A DNA stretch of 6,653 nucleotides from DASRSS01 sp035656335 (GTDB lineage Bacteria > Actinomycetota > Actinomycetes > Mycobacteriales > Jatrophihabitantaceae): assembly GCA_035656335.1 (NCBI GenBank), contig DASRSS010000078.1:1-6653 (forward strand), read 5' to 3'. Both the position numbers and the translations under genes were made by a program. The notes under the pieces were generated by a model. That model was not told where the DNA came from. It made no database searches and saw only the letters and a list, made by a program, of their open reading frames with translations. This document shows, piece by piece, positions 1-5,004 of this stretch (positions are counted from its first letter, which is position 1; each line of letters starts with the position of its first letter).

Positions 1-1
1 G

Positions 2-370
2 CCGGACGACCTCGGCATCGGTCGTCCCGGCCTGGAGGACCGGCTGCTCGCCGCGCTCGGCGAGCAGCACGCGCACGACCTGCCCGAACTCGGCGCCGAC
101 TGGCCGTCGCGGCTGGCCGCCGCCGGGTTCACGGTGCTCGAGCACCGGACGTTCCGGATCGACCTGCGGCCCGGCCGGGACGCGGACGCGGTCCGCTATG
201 CCCAGCTGTGGCTCGCCCGGCTGCGGCACGCGCTAGCGGAGTCGCTGGACGGCGACGACGTCGCGTCGCTGGACCTGCTTCTGGACGAGAACGGCCCGCA
301 CGCGCTGCCCAACCGCGACGACCTGCACCTGCACGGGCAACGAACGGTCACCCTCGCCCGCCGCGACTGA
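2..370 (+). CDS. Class I SAM-dependent methyltransferase, C-terminal part (5' end outside window)
   Basis: An open frame runs from the first complete codon at position 2 to a TGA at 368-370, giving about 122 residues with no start of its own. The internal ATG at 134 is only an in-frame methionine, because the protein-like sequence continues upstream of it (a stretch ending WPSRLAAAGFTVLEHR). The pattern fits the C-terminal third of actinobacterial class I methyltransferases: an 'aGFtvle.rtf.idl' beta strand, a helical segment with YAQLWLARLRHALAESL, then LLLDENGP and a final strand QRTVTLARR. The SAM-binding GxGxG motif would lie upstream of the window and cannot be checked. The substrate is unknown; family members of this kind methylate small molecules. 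The gene converges on the sulfate-activation operon and there is no sign that it is functionally linked to it. The family call rests on recognition of the C-terminal pattern only. Confidence 0.72.
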   Translation, partial: PDDLGIGRPGLEDRLLAALGEQHAHDLPELGADWPSRLAAAGFTVLEHRTFRIDLRPGRDADAVRYAQLWLARLRHALAESLDGDDVASLDLLLDENGPHALPNRDDLHLHGQRTVTLARRD

Positions 371-395
371 CCGCGGCTGACCGCGAGCGGGCGCG
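371..395. other. Short convergent intergenic gap with a tandem 9-mer
   Basis: Only 25 bases separate the stop codons of the convergent methyltransferase and cysQ genes. The 9-mer CTGACCGCG occurs twice, at 367-375 and 377-385, the first copy containing the methyltransferase stop codon. CCGCG (361-365) could pair with CGCGG (372-376), a 5-bp stem with no following T-run. I do not see a convincing intrinsic terminator here. Confidence 0.5.
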
Positions 396-1133
396 CTACT
401 CGGCGGCGGCGATCGCGTCGAGCAGTTCGCGGGCGCGGTCGGGCGCGCAGATCAGCAGGTCCGGCAGGTACGGGTGCTCGCTGTTGTAGACCAGCGGCGA
501 ACCGTTCACGCGCGAGGCGTGCAGGCCGGCGGCCTGGACGACGCCGACCGGCGCGGCCGAGTCCCACTCCCACTGCCCGCCGGCGTGCACGTAGGCGAGC
601 GCGTCGCCGCGCAGTACCGCCATCGCCTTAGCGCCCGCCGAGCCCATCGGGCGCAGCTGGGCGCCGGCCGCCTCGGCCACCGCGGCGGCGAACGACGGCG
701 GACGGCTGTCGCTGACCAGGATCACGTTCGAACTCGTGGCGGCGGGCCGTGCGTCGTCGCTGGCGTACACGGCGTCCAACCCCGGCTGCGCGACGGCGGC
801 GTCGGTGATGCCCGCGTCGCGCTGCCACAACGCGACGTGCACGGCCCAGTCGCTGCGCCCCGTCATGCCGTACTCGCGGGTGCCGTCCAGCGGGTCGATG
901 ATCCAGACCCGGTCGGCGGACAGCCGCGCGGGGGAGTCCACCGACTCCTCGGACAGCACCGCGTCGTCGGGACGGTGCTCGGCGAGCAGCGACAGCAGCA
1001 GCGCGTTGGAGTCGGCGTCACCGCGCTTGCCGAGCTCCTTGCCGGTCAGCCCGCTGGTCTTCTGCAGCTCCAGCAGCAGGGCTCCGGCGCGCTGCGCCAG
1101 GTCCGCGGCGAGCCGGGCGTCCGAATCAGACAT
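396..1133 (-). CDS. cysQ: 3'(2'),5'-bisphosphate nucleotidase CysQ (PAP phosphatase)
   Basis: This 245-residue protein belongs to the inositol monophosphatase-like metal-dependent phosphatase family. Visible motifs are SEES (residues 61-64, the acidic metal ligand after the first helices), WIIDPLDGTREY (77-88, the hallmark Asp-Pro-Leu-Asp-Gly-Thr metal site), GSAGAK (164-169) and WEWDSAAP (188-195, the second conserved Asp motif). The TREY ending of the DPLDGT motif and the gene context favour CysQ over a plain inositol phosphatase. CysQ hydrolyses 3'-phosphoadenosine 5'-phosphate (PAP) to AMP and can also act on PAPS in the cytosol, clearing the by-product of sulfotransfer or PAPS reduction. 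It is the last gene of the cysD-cysNC-cysQ operon. Its ATG (1133-1131) lies inside the end of cysNC with an 8-base overlap (ATGTCTGA), and GGAAGG two bases upstream is a closely spaced ribosome site, so translation is probably coupled. The length is slightly below that of the M. tuberculosis homologue. The call is secure at family level and strong for CysQ. Confidence 0.9.
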   Translation of the reverse strand: MSDSDARLAADLAQRAGALLLELQKTSGLTGKELGKRGDADSNALLLSLLAEHRPDDAVLSEESVDSPARLSADRVWIIDPLDGTREYGMTGRSDWAVHVALWQRDAGITDAAVAQPGLDAVYASDDARPAATSSNVILVSDSRPPSFAAAVAEAAGAQLRPMGSAGAKAMAVLRGDALAYVHAGGQWEWDSAAPVGVVQAAGLHASRVNGSPLVYNSEHPYLPDLLICAPDRARELLDAIAAAE

Positions 1134-2988
1134 TGCCTTCCAACCGGTCGATGCGCTCCAGGACGACCGCGGCCAGCGCGGCGGCGTCGCCGTCGGTCGG
1201 ACGCAGCAGCAGGTCCGGCGACTGCGGCGCCTCGTACGGGTCGTCGATGCCGGTGAACCCGGTGATCTCGCCGGCCCGCGCCTTGGCGTACATGCCCTTC
1301 GGGTCGCGCTCCTCGCACACCTCGAGCGGGGTGTCCATGAACACCTCGAGGAACGGCAGGCCGGCCTCCTCGTGCGCGGTGCGCGCGCGGTCGCGGTCGG
1401 CGCGGTAGGGGCTGACCAGGGACACGATCGCGACCACGCCGGCGTCGGCCATCAGCTTGGCGACCTCGCCCACGCGGCGGACGTTCTCGGCGCGGTGCTC
1501 GGCGGAGAAGCCGAGGTCCGAGTTCAGGCCGTGGCGCAGGTTGTCGCCGTCCAGCAGGTACGCGGGCCGTCCCGCCGCGACGAGCCGCCGCTCCAGTTCG
1601 ACCGCGACGGTCGACTTCCCCGAACCGGACAGCCCGGTCAGCCAGACGGTCAGGCCGGACGTCGCGCGCTGCTCGCGGTTGACCGCGCCGCCGTGCCAGA
1701 CGACGTTCGACTCGCGCAGGCTCGGGCCGAGGATCATGCCGGCGGCGACCGTGTTGTTGGTGGCCTCGTCGACGAGGATGAAGCTGCCGGTCTCGCGGTT
1801 GCGCCGGTACGGGTCGAACTGCAGCGGCTGCTGCGTGCGCAGCCGCACGCGGCCGATCTCGTTGAGCGCCAGGCCGGTGGCCGCCTCGTCACGGTGCAGG
1901 GTGTTGATGTCCAGCCGGTACTCGAGGTCCTTGATGCTCGCGCGCGTCGACCGCGTCGTGTGCTGGATCGTGTACGTCGCGCCCGGTGTGAGCGAGGACC
2001 GCTCGTCCATCCAGGCGATCATCGCGTCGATGTCCTGAGCGCTGTGCGGGCGGTTGGCCGGGCGGCAGATCATATCGCCGCGGGCGATGTCGATCTGGTC
2101 GGTCAGCTCCAGCGTCACGGCCTGGTCGGCGAAGCCCTCCTTGAGCGGCGTGCCGCCGGGACCCCAGACCGCCTTGACCTTCGTCGAGAAGCCTGAGGGA
2201 AGGATCGTCACGTCGTCGTCCGGACGGAACACGCCGCCGGCCACGGTGCCGGCATAGCCGCGGAAGTCGTGCAGCACCGCGTCCGTGGACTGGTGCGGAC
2301 GGATCACGTACTGCACCGGGAAGCGCGCGTCGATGAGGTTGCGGTCGCTGGCGACGTGCAGGTCCTCGAGGTGGTGCAGCAGGGACGTCCCCTCGTACCA
2401 GGCCATGTTCTCGCTGACGCTCACCACGTTGTCGCCGGCCAGCGCGGACACCGGGATGAACGACAGGTCGCCGACCTCGAGCTTGGTGGCGAAGCGACGG
2501 AACTCGGTGCGGATCTCCTCGAACCGGTCCTGCGAGTAGTCGACCAGGTCCATCTTGTTGATGCACATGATCAGGTGCGGGATGCCGAGCAGGCTGGCCA
2601 GGAACGCGTGCCGGCGGGACTGCTCCAGCACGCCGTTGCGCGCGTCGATCAGGATCAGCGCGGCGTCCGCGGTGGACGCGCCGGTGACCATGTTGCGCGT
2701 GTACTGGATGTGCCCCGGGGTGTCGGCGATGATGAACTTGCGCTTCGGGGTGGCGAAGTAGCGGTAGGCGACGTCGATGGTGATGCCCTGCTCGCGCTCG
2801 GCGCGCAGACCGTCGGTGAGCAGCGCGAGGTCGGGAGCGGCGTGGCCGCGGGCCTGGCTGGTGGCCGAGACCGACTCGAGCTGGTCCTCGAAGATCGCCT
2901 TCGAGTCGTAGAGCAGGCGTCCGATCAGCGTCGACTTGCCGTCGTCGACGCTTCCCGCCGTGGCGATGCGCAGCAGCTGCGAGGCCAT
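1126..2988 (-). CDS. cysNC: Bifunctional sulfate adenylyltransferase subunit 1 / adenylylsulfate kinase (CysN-CysC fusion)
   Basis: This 620-residue protein joins two enzymes. Residues 1 to about 430 are CysN, an EF-Tu-like GTPase that drives ATP sulfurylase: P-loop GSVDDGKST (12-20), EREQGITID (64-72, switch I region), DTPGH (89-93), NKMDLVD (144-150) and SALAGDNV (181-188), followed by two beta-barrel domains. Residues from about 445 to 620 are CysC, APS kinase: Walker A GLSGSGKST (452-460), DGDNLRHGLNSDLGFS (480-495), SPYRADR (526-532), KGMYAKAR (564-571) and GFTGIDDPYEAP (577-588). With CysD it makes APS from sulfate and ATP using GTP hydrolysis, and the CysC part phosphorylates APS at the 3' position to give PAPS. 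All nucleotide-binding motifs are intact, so both halves should be active. Fusion of N and C is a known arrangement in mycobacteria and many other bacteria. The ATG follows the cysD TAA with no gap, and the end overlaps cysQ by 8 bases. Confidence 0.97.
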   Translation of the reverse strand: MASQLLRIATAGSVDDGKSTLIGRLLYDSKAIFEDQLESVSATSQARGHAAPDLALLTDGLRAEREQGITIDVAYRYFATPKRKFIIADTPGHIQYTRNMVTGASTADAALILIDARNGVLEQSRRHAFLASLLGIPHLIMCINKMDLVDYSQDRFEEIRTEFRRFATKLEVGDLSFIPVSALAGDNVVSVSENMAWYEGTSLLHHLEDLHVASDRNLIDARFPVQYVIRPHQSTDAVLHDFRGYAGTVAGGVFRPDDDVTILPSGFSTKVKAVWGPGGTPLKEGFADQAVTLELTDQIDIARGDMICRPANRPHSAQDIDAMIAWMDERSSLTPGATYTIQHTTRSTRASIKDLEYRLDINTLHRDEAATGLALNEIGRVRLRTQQPLQFDPYRRNRETGSFILVDEATNNTVAAGMILGPSLRESNVVWHGGAVNREQRATSGLTVWLTGLSGSGKSTVAVELERRLVAAGRPAYLLDGDNLRHGLNSDLGFSAEHRAENVRRVGEVAKLMADAGVVAIVSLVSPYRADRDRARTAHEEAGLPFLEVFMDTPLEVCEERDPKGMYAKARAGEITGFTGIDDPYEAPQSPDLLLRPTDGDAAALAAVVLERIDRLEGNV

Positions 2989-3897
2989 TTAGAAGTAGCC
3001 CTCCTTCTTGCGGTCTTCCATGCCGGCCTCACTGATCCTGTCGTCGCCGCGGGTCGCGCCGCGCTCGGTGAGCCGGGCCGCCGCGACCTCCTCGACCACC
3101 GCTTCCGGCGTGGCCGCCGACGACTGGACGCAGCCGGTCGTCGTCGCGTCGCCCATCGTCCGGTAGCGCACCGTCTCCTCGAACACCGTCTCGCCCTCGC
3201 CGGGCACGATGAACCGGTTCACGGCGTACAGCATGCTGTCGCGTTCGACGACCTGCCGCTTGTGCGCGTAGTACAGCGGCGGCAGCTCGATCTGCTCGTC
3301 GCGGATGTACGTCCAGATGTCCAGCTCGGTCCAGTTGGACAGCGGGAAAACCCGGATGTTCTCGCCCTTCCTGTGGCGGCCGTTGTAGAGACTCCACAGC
3401 TCCGGACGCTGGTTGCGCGGGTCCCACGCGCCGAACTCGTCGCGGAAGCTGAACACCCGCTCCTTCGCGCGCGCCTTCTCCTCGTCGCGCCGGGCGCCGC
3501 CGAACACGGCGCCGAACTGGTTCTCGCGGATGCCGCGCAGCAGCGTGACGGTCTGCAGCCGGTTGCGGGGCGCGCCGGGGTACTCCTCGTGCACGCGGCC
3601 GGCGTCGATGTCGTCCTGCACGCTGGCGACGATGAGCCGCAGCCCGTACTTGTCGACGACCTTGTCGCGGAACTCGATGACCTCGTCGAAGTTCTGCCCG
3701 GTGTCCACGTGCATGATCGGGAACGGCACCGGCGCGGGCCAGAACGCCTTCGTCGCGAGGTGCAGCATCACGACGGAGTCCTTGCCGCCGGAGAACAGCA
3801 GCCCCGGACGCTCGATCGTCGCGGCCACCTCGCGGAAAATGTGGACCGACTCCGCCTCGAGCTTGTCGAGATCGGTGAGTTCGTACGTTTCAGTCAT
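2989..3897 (-). CDS. cysD: Sulfate adenylyltransferase subunit 2, CysD
   Basis: This 302-residue protein is the catalytic subunit of ATP sulfurylase, a member of the PP-loop ATP pyrophosphatase family; 302 residues is also the length of E. coli CysD. Motifs are SGGKDS (36-41, PP-loop), HVDTG (63-67), GGARRDEEKARAKER (133-147), VFPLSNWTELDIWTYI (183-198), RTMGDATTTG (246-255) and the conserved tail RGDDRISEAGMEDRKKEGYF (283-302). It adenylates sulfate to APS together with the CysN GTPase encoded directly downstream. The open frame continues upstream to an ATG at 3960, but the extra 21 residues are basic, low-complexity and unlike CysD. The ATG at 3897 has GAGG six bases upstream (3907-3904), so I chose that start. 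The stop TAA at 2991-2989 abuts the cysNC ATG. It is the first gene of the operon. Confidence 0.97.
   Translation of the reverse strand: MTETYELTDLDKLEAESVHIFREVAATIERPGLLFSGGKDSVVMLHLATKAFWPAPVPFPIMHVDTGQNFDEVIEFRDKVVDKYGLRLIVASVQDDIDAGRVHEEYPGAPRNRLQTVTLLRGIRENQFGAVFGGARRDEEKARAKERVFSFRDEFGAWDPRNQRPELWSLYNGRHRKGENIRVFPLSNWTELDIWTYIRDEQIELPPLYYAHKRQVVERDSMLYAVNRFIVPGEGETVFEETVRYRTMGDATTTGCVQSSAATPEAVVEEVAAARLTERGATRGDDRISEAGMEDRKKEGYF
2999..3006 (-). promoter_or_regulatory. Shine-Dalgarno of cysNC embedded in the cysD C-terminal codons
   Basis: The minus strand reads AAGGAGGG ten bases before the cysNC ATG. These bases are the codons for the conserved KEG of the CysD tail (RKKEGYF). Together with the zero-base TAAATG junction, this suggests that ribosomes finishing cysD re-start on cysNC, giving coordinated amounts of the two ATP sulfurylase subunits. 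Confidence 0.7.
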
Positions 3898-3926
3898 CTC
3901 TCGCCTCTGGGTGGTCCGTCGGTCCG

Positions 3927-3995
3927 TCAAGTCTGCCTTGTGGCCCCGGTGACGCCACAATCGGGGCGTTGTGAGCTGTGCCGCGGGGCGGTCAT
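3927..3995 (-). CDS. Possible 22-codon leader ORF upstream of cysD
   Basis: An ATG at 3995-3993 opens a 22-codon frame (MTAPRHSSQRPDCGVTGATRQT) that ends at TGA 3929-3927, 29 bases before the cysD start. It has one cysteine codon (TGT, codon 13, 3959-3957), which lies in the arm of an inverted repeat able to form alternative hairpins. No strong ribosome site precedes it. Cysteine-containing leader peptides are known ahead of sulfur genes in actinobacteria, but this peptide lacks both the polycysteine run of the mycobacterial attenuators and the RRHxDLxR-type pattern of Streptomyces leader peptides. It may be a chance ORF; I list it because of its position over the dyads. Confidence 0.2.
   Translation of the reverse strand: MTAPRHSSQRPDCGVTGATRQT
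3938..3973. promoter_or_regulatory. Three TTGTG/CACAA arms forming two overlapping inverted repeats ahead of cysD
   Basis: On the plus strand, TTGTGGC (3938-3944), GCCACAA (3954-3960) and TTGTG (3969-3973) follow one another. The first two make a perfect 7-bp dyad with a 9-base spacer. The last two make a 5-bp dyad (CACAA, 3956-3960, with TTGTG) with an 8-base spacer. In the cysD transcript the middle arm can pair with either neighbour but not both, as in an attenuator. As DNA it could instead be an operator with three half-sites. I do not recognise a known sulfur regulator site in it. There is no T-run after either hairpin. Confidence 0.45.
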
Positions 3996-4030
3996 GGCCG
4001 GTGACCGTCCGCCGTCACGGCCGGTGACCG
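3989..4030. repeat. GGCCGGTGACCG direct repeat with local dyads at the end of the regulator gene
   Basis: The 12-mer GGCCGGTGACCG occurs at 3996-4007 and 4019-4030, a spacing of 23 bases (about two helix turns). The first copy is part of a perfect dyad, CGGTCA (3989-3994) and TGACCG (4002-4007) with a 7-base loop. The second is part of GTCAC (4014-4018) and GTGAC (4024-4028) with a 5-base loop, which contains the regulator's stop codon. It could be a U-less terminator for the regulator transcript or a binding site. In such GC-rich DNA, chance is also possible. Confidence 0.4.
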
Positions 4031-4905
4031 CCGGCCTCGGCGGTGACGGCGTCGGCAACGGCGACGAGCGCGCGGCCGCGGCGGCCGATCTCCGCGCCGC
4101 TGATCGCGGCGTCGACACCCAGCGTGAGCACCAGCTCCTGGCGGCCGTCGGCGTCGAACGTGGGCGCCGACAGCAGGCTCACCGGGTGCTTGCCGCGCGC
4201 GGACAGGTCGGTGCCGAGGTAGACGCGCTCGCCGATGGTGGACGCGAGCTCGCCGACCAGGTCGCGGACCTCTGCCGGCAGGTCGTACGCCGTGAGGCCG
4301 GCCATCAGGGAGTACAGCCGGCGGCCGGTGTCGGTCATCCCCTCGACCAGGTAGCCGCGGCGGCGGCACTCGGCAACCACCGTGCGCAGGTGCTCATGAT
4401 CCAGCCGGACGGGCAGCGTCGGGGGGGTGGCCAGCCAGCGCTCGACCGCGTCGTCGCCGTCCCACAGGACGTACATCAGGCCCACCGGCGGCACGAACGG
4501 GTAGCGCTGCCCGACGGCGGTGGAGCTCGGGCCCCCGTCCGGGCCGAGCGCGGCCAGCACGATGACGTCCCGCCCGACCACGGCCGACGCGGTGCACGTG
4601 GCGCGGTAGGTCTCGGCCAGCGGCGCGAGCCGGCGCGCGGCGACGTCGGCCGCGGCGTAACTCTGACGCGCGATCGTGCCCGCCGCGATGAGGGCGGGTC
4701 CCAGCCCGTACGTCTTGTCGTGCGGATCCCGGGTGAGGTAGCCGGCTTCGACGAGCGTGGTGACGATGCCGAGGCAGGTCGGCTTGGACAACCCGGTCTC
4801 GCGCGAGAGCTCGGACAGTCCGTACCGGGCGCCGCGGTGGGCGACGAAGTGGTCGAGCAGCGCGACGATCCGCTCGGTCGGCGGCGAGCGGCGAGTGGTG
4901 GTCAT
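4015..4905 (-). CDS. IclR-family transcriptional regulator
   Basis: This 296-residue protein has the IclR layout. An N-terminal winged helix-turn-helix spans about residues 9-68 (ERIVALLDHF, then GLSELSRETGLSKPTCLGIVTTLVEAGYLTRD as helix-turn-helix, and YGLGPAL closing the wing). A GAF-like ligand-binding domain follows to about residue 288. The C-terminal domain is typical in shape (RGYLVEGMTDTGRRLYSLMAGL, then a strand SLLSAPTFDADGRQELVLTLG), but the ligand cannot be read from it. Members usually control divergent or adjacent catabolic operons and often their own gene, as repressors or activators. The gene diverges from the DUF1214-SDR operon, its likely target. I chose the ATG at 4905; the open frame extends further upstream only through the antisense of the neighbour. 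There is no clear ribosome site, but a TAAGTT box ends seven bases before the ATG, which suggests a leaderless transcript. Cotranscription with cysD downstream is possible but would be accidental in function. Confidence 0.88.
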   Translation of the reverse strand: MTTTRRSPPTERIVALLDHFVAHRGARYGLSELSRETGLSKPTCLGIVTTLVEAGYLTRDPHDKTYGLGPALIAAGTIARQSYAAADVAARRLAPLAETYRATCTASAVVGRDVIVLAALGPDGGPSSTAVGQRYPFVPPVGLMYVLWDGDDAVERWLATPPTLPVRLDHEHLRTVVAECRRRGYLVEGMTDTGRRLYSLMAGLTAYDLPAEVRDLVGELASTIGERVYLGTDLSARGKHPVSLLSAPTFDADGRQELVLTLGVDAAISGAEIGRRGRALVAVADAVTAEAGGHRP

Positions 4906-4934
4906 TGACGGCAACTTAGAACAGGTTCTAAGTT
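4905..4934 (+). promoter_or_regulatory. Predicted promoter of the DUF1214-SDR operon
   Basis: TTGACG (4905-4910) and TAAGTT (4929-4934) are separated by 18 bases, a good match to an actinobacterial housekeeping sigma promoter. The start of transcription would fall near 4941, leaving a leader of roughly 64 bases before the GTG. The -35 box overlaps the start codon of the divergent regulator, and the -10 box lies within the 24-bp palindrome. Confidence 0.6.
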
Positions 4935-4935
4935 G
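4912..4935. promoter_or_regulatory. 24-bp near-perfect palindrome with KstR-like core, overlapping both divergent promoters
   Basis: CAACTTAGAAC (4912-4922) and GTTCTAAGTTG (4925-4935) are exact reverse complements around a two-base centre (AG). The inner 14 bases (4917-4930, TAGAACAGGTTCTA) match TNNAACNNGTTNNA, the consensus known for KstR, the TetR-family repressor of steroid catabolism in mycobacteria and rhodococci. Each outer arm contains a TAAGTT -10 box pointing outwards, so a bound protein would cover both promoters. The GAAC/GTTC spacing is two bases, not the four of an SOS box. The binding protein could instead be the adjacent IclR regulator. The symmetry is certain; the identity of the binder is inferred. 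Confidence 0.85.
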
Positions 4936-4941
4936 GGGCAA
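4913..4941 (-). promoter_or_regulatory. Predicted leaderless promoter of the IclR-family gene
   Basis: On the minus strand TTGCCC (4941-4936) and TAAGTT (4918-4913) are 17 bases apart. Seven bases separate the -10 box from the ATG at 4905, so transcription would begin on the A of the start codon. Leaderless genes with exactly this spacing are common in actinobacteria, and this would explain the missing ribosome site. Confidence 0.55.
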
Positions 4942-4956
4942 CCAACGTGGACCGAC

Positions 4957-4992
4957 ACGGTACACATTTGTACCAGTGCGCCGGCGTACCAG
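4957..4992. promoter_or_regulatory. Triple GTACC half-site operator candidate, two inverted and one in tandem
   Basis: GGTACA (4959-4964) and TGTACC (4969-4974) form a perfect dyad with a 4-base centre. GTACCAG at 4970-4976 is repeated at 4986-4992, 16 bases on. Read as 8-mers the half-sites are TGTACCGT (minus strand, 4964-4957), TGTACCAG (4969-4976) and CGTACCAG (4985-4992). A palindrome plus a third direct copy is the layout described for operators of the IclR-family regulators PcaU and PobR, so this is a candidate site for the adjacent regulator. It sits in the predicted leader of the plus-strand operon, just before its ribosome site. Confidence 0.55.
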
Positions 4993-4993
4993 C

Positions 4994-5000
4994 GAGGAGG
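4994..5000 (+). promoter_or_regulatory. Strong Shine-Dalgarno deciding the GTG start of the DUF1214 gene
   Basis: GAGGAGG lies four bases before the GTG at 5005-5007. It favours this start over the in-frame TTG at 4933, which falls inside the palindromic promoter, has no ribosome site, and would add 24 residues unlike the family. Confidence 0.8.
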
Positions 5001-5004
5001 CGGT

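Larger units (their letters stand above)
3898..4014 (-). other. cysD leader / iclR-cysD intergenic region, dyad-rich, no TANNNT box
   Basis: These 117 bases lie between the regulator stop and the cysD start, both on the minus strand. There is no TA dinucleotide anywhere from 3886 to 4219, so no TANNNT -10 element exists near cysD. A TTGACG (3930-3925, minus strand) resembles a -35 box but lies only about 27 bases before the ATG, with nothing like a -10 after it. The region holds two groups of symmetric repeats, listed separately. Either transcription enters from the regulator gene, or the promoter is non-canonical or inside the regulator's coding sequence. Confidence 0.55.

Noticed and set aside
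361..376. Intrinsic terminator between the convergent genes
   Set aside because: The stem is only 5 bp, overlaps the stop codon and has no T-run on either side.
736..2196. Plus-strand open frame of 486 codons opposite cysQ and cysNC
   Set aside because: Antisense shadow of conserved genes, with low-complexity composition and no ribosome site.
3843..3908. Second short frame ahead of cysD (GTG at 3958) ending over the cysD start
   Set aside because: It has no ribosome site and no recognisable sequence; the overlap of its stop with the cysD start is probably chance.
3898..3960. Extension of CysD to an upstream ATG
   Set aside because: The extra 21 residues are unlike CysD. The inner ATG gives exactly the usual length and has a ribosome site.
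3898..4014. SAM-IV or another known sulfur riboswitch ahead of cysD
   Set aside because: The leader shows none of the conserved core sequences I know and is short. Only simple dyads are visible.
2269..4908. Plus-strand open frame of 879 codons opposite cysNC, cysD and the regulator
   Set aside because: It is antisense to three proteins with clear family motifs. Its translation is rich in Arg, Val, Asp and Gly with no domain, as expected for the shadow of high-GC genes.
4912..4935. LexA SOS box
   Set aside because: SOS boxes of Gram-positive bacteria have GAAC and GTTC four bases apart; here the spacing is two.
4933..5004. Upstream TTG start for the DUF1214 gene
   Set aside because: It lies in the palindromic promoter without a ribosome site, whereas GAGGAGG directs the GTG at 5005.
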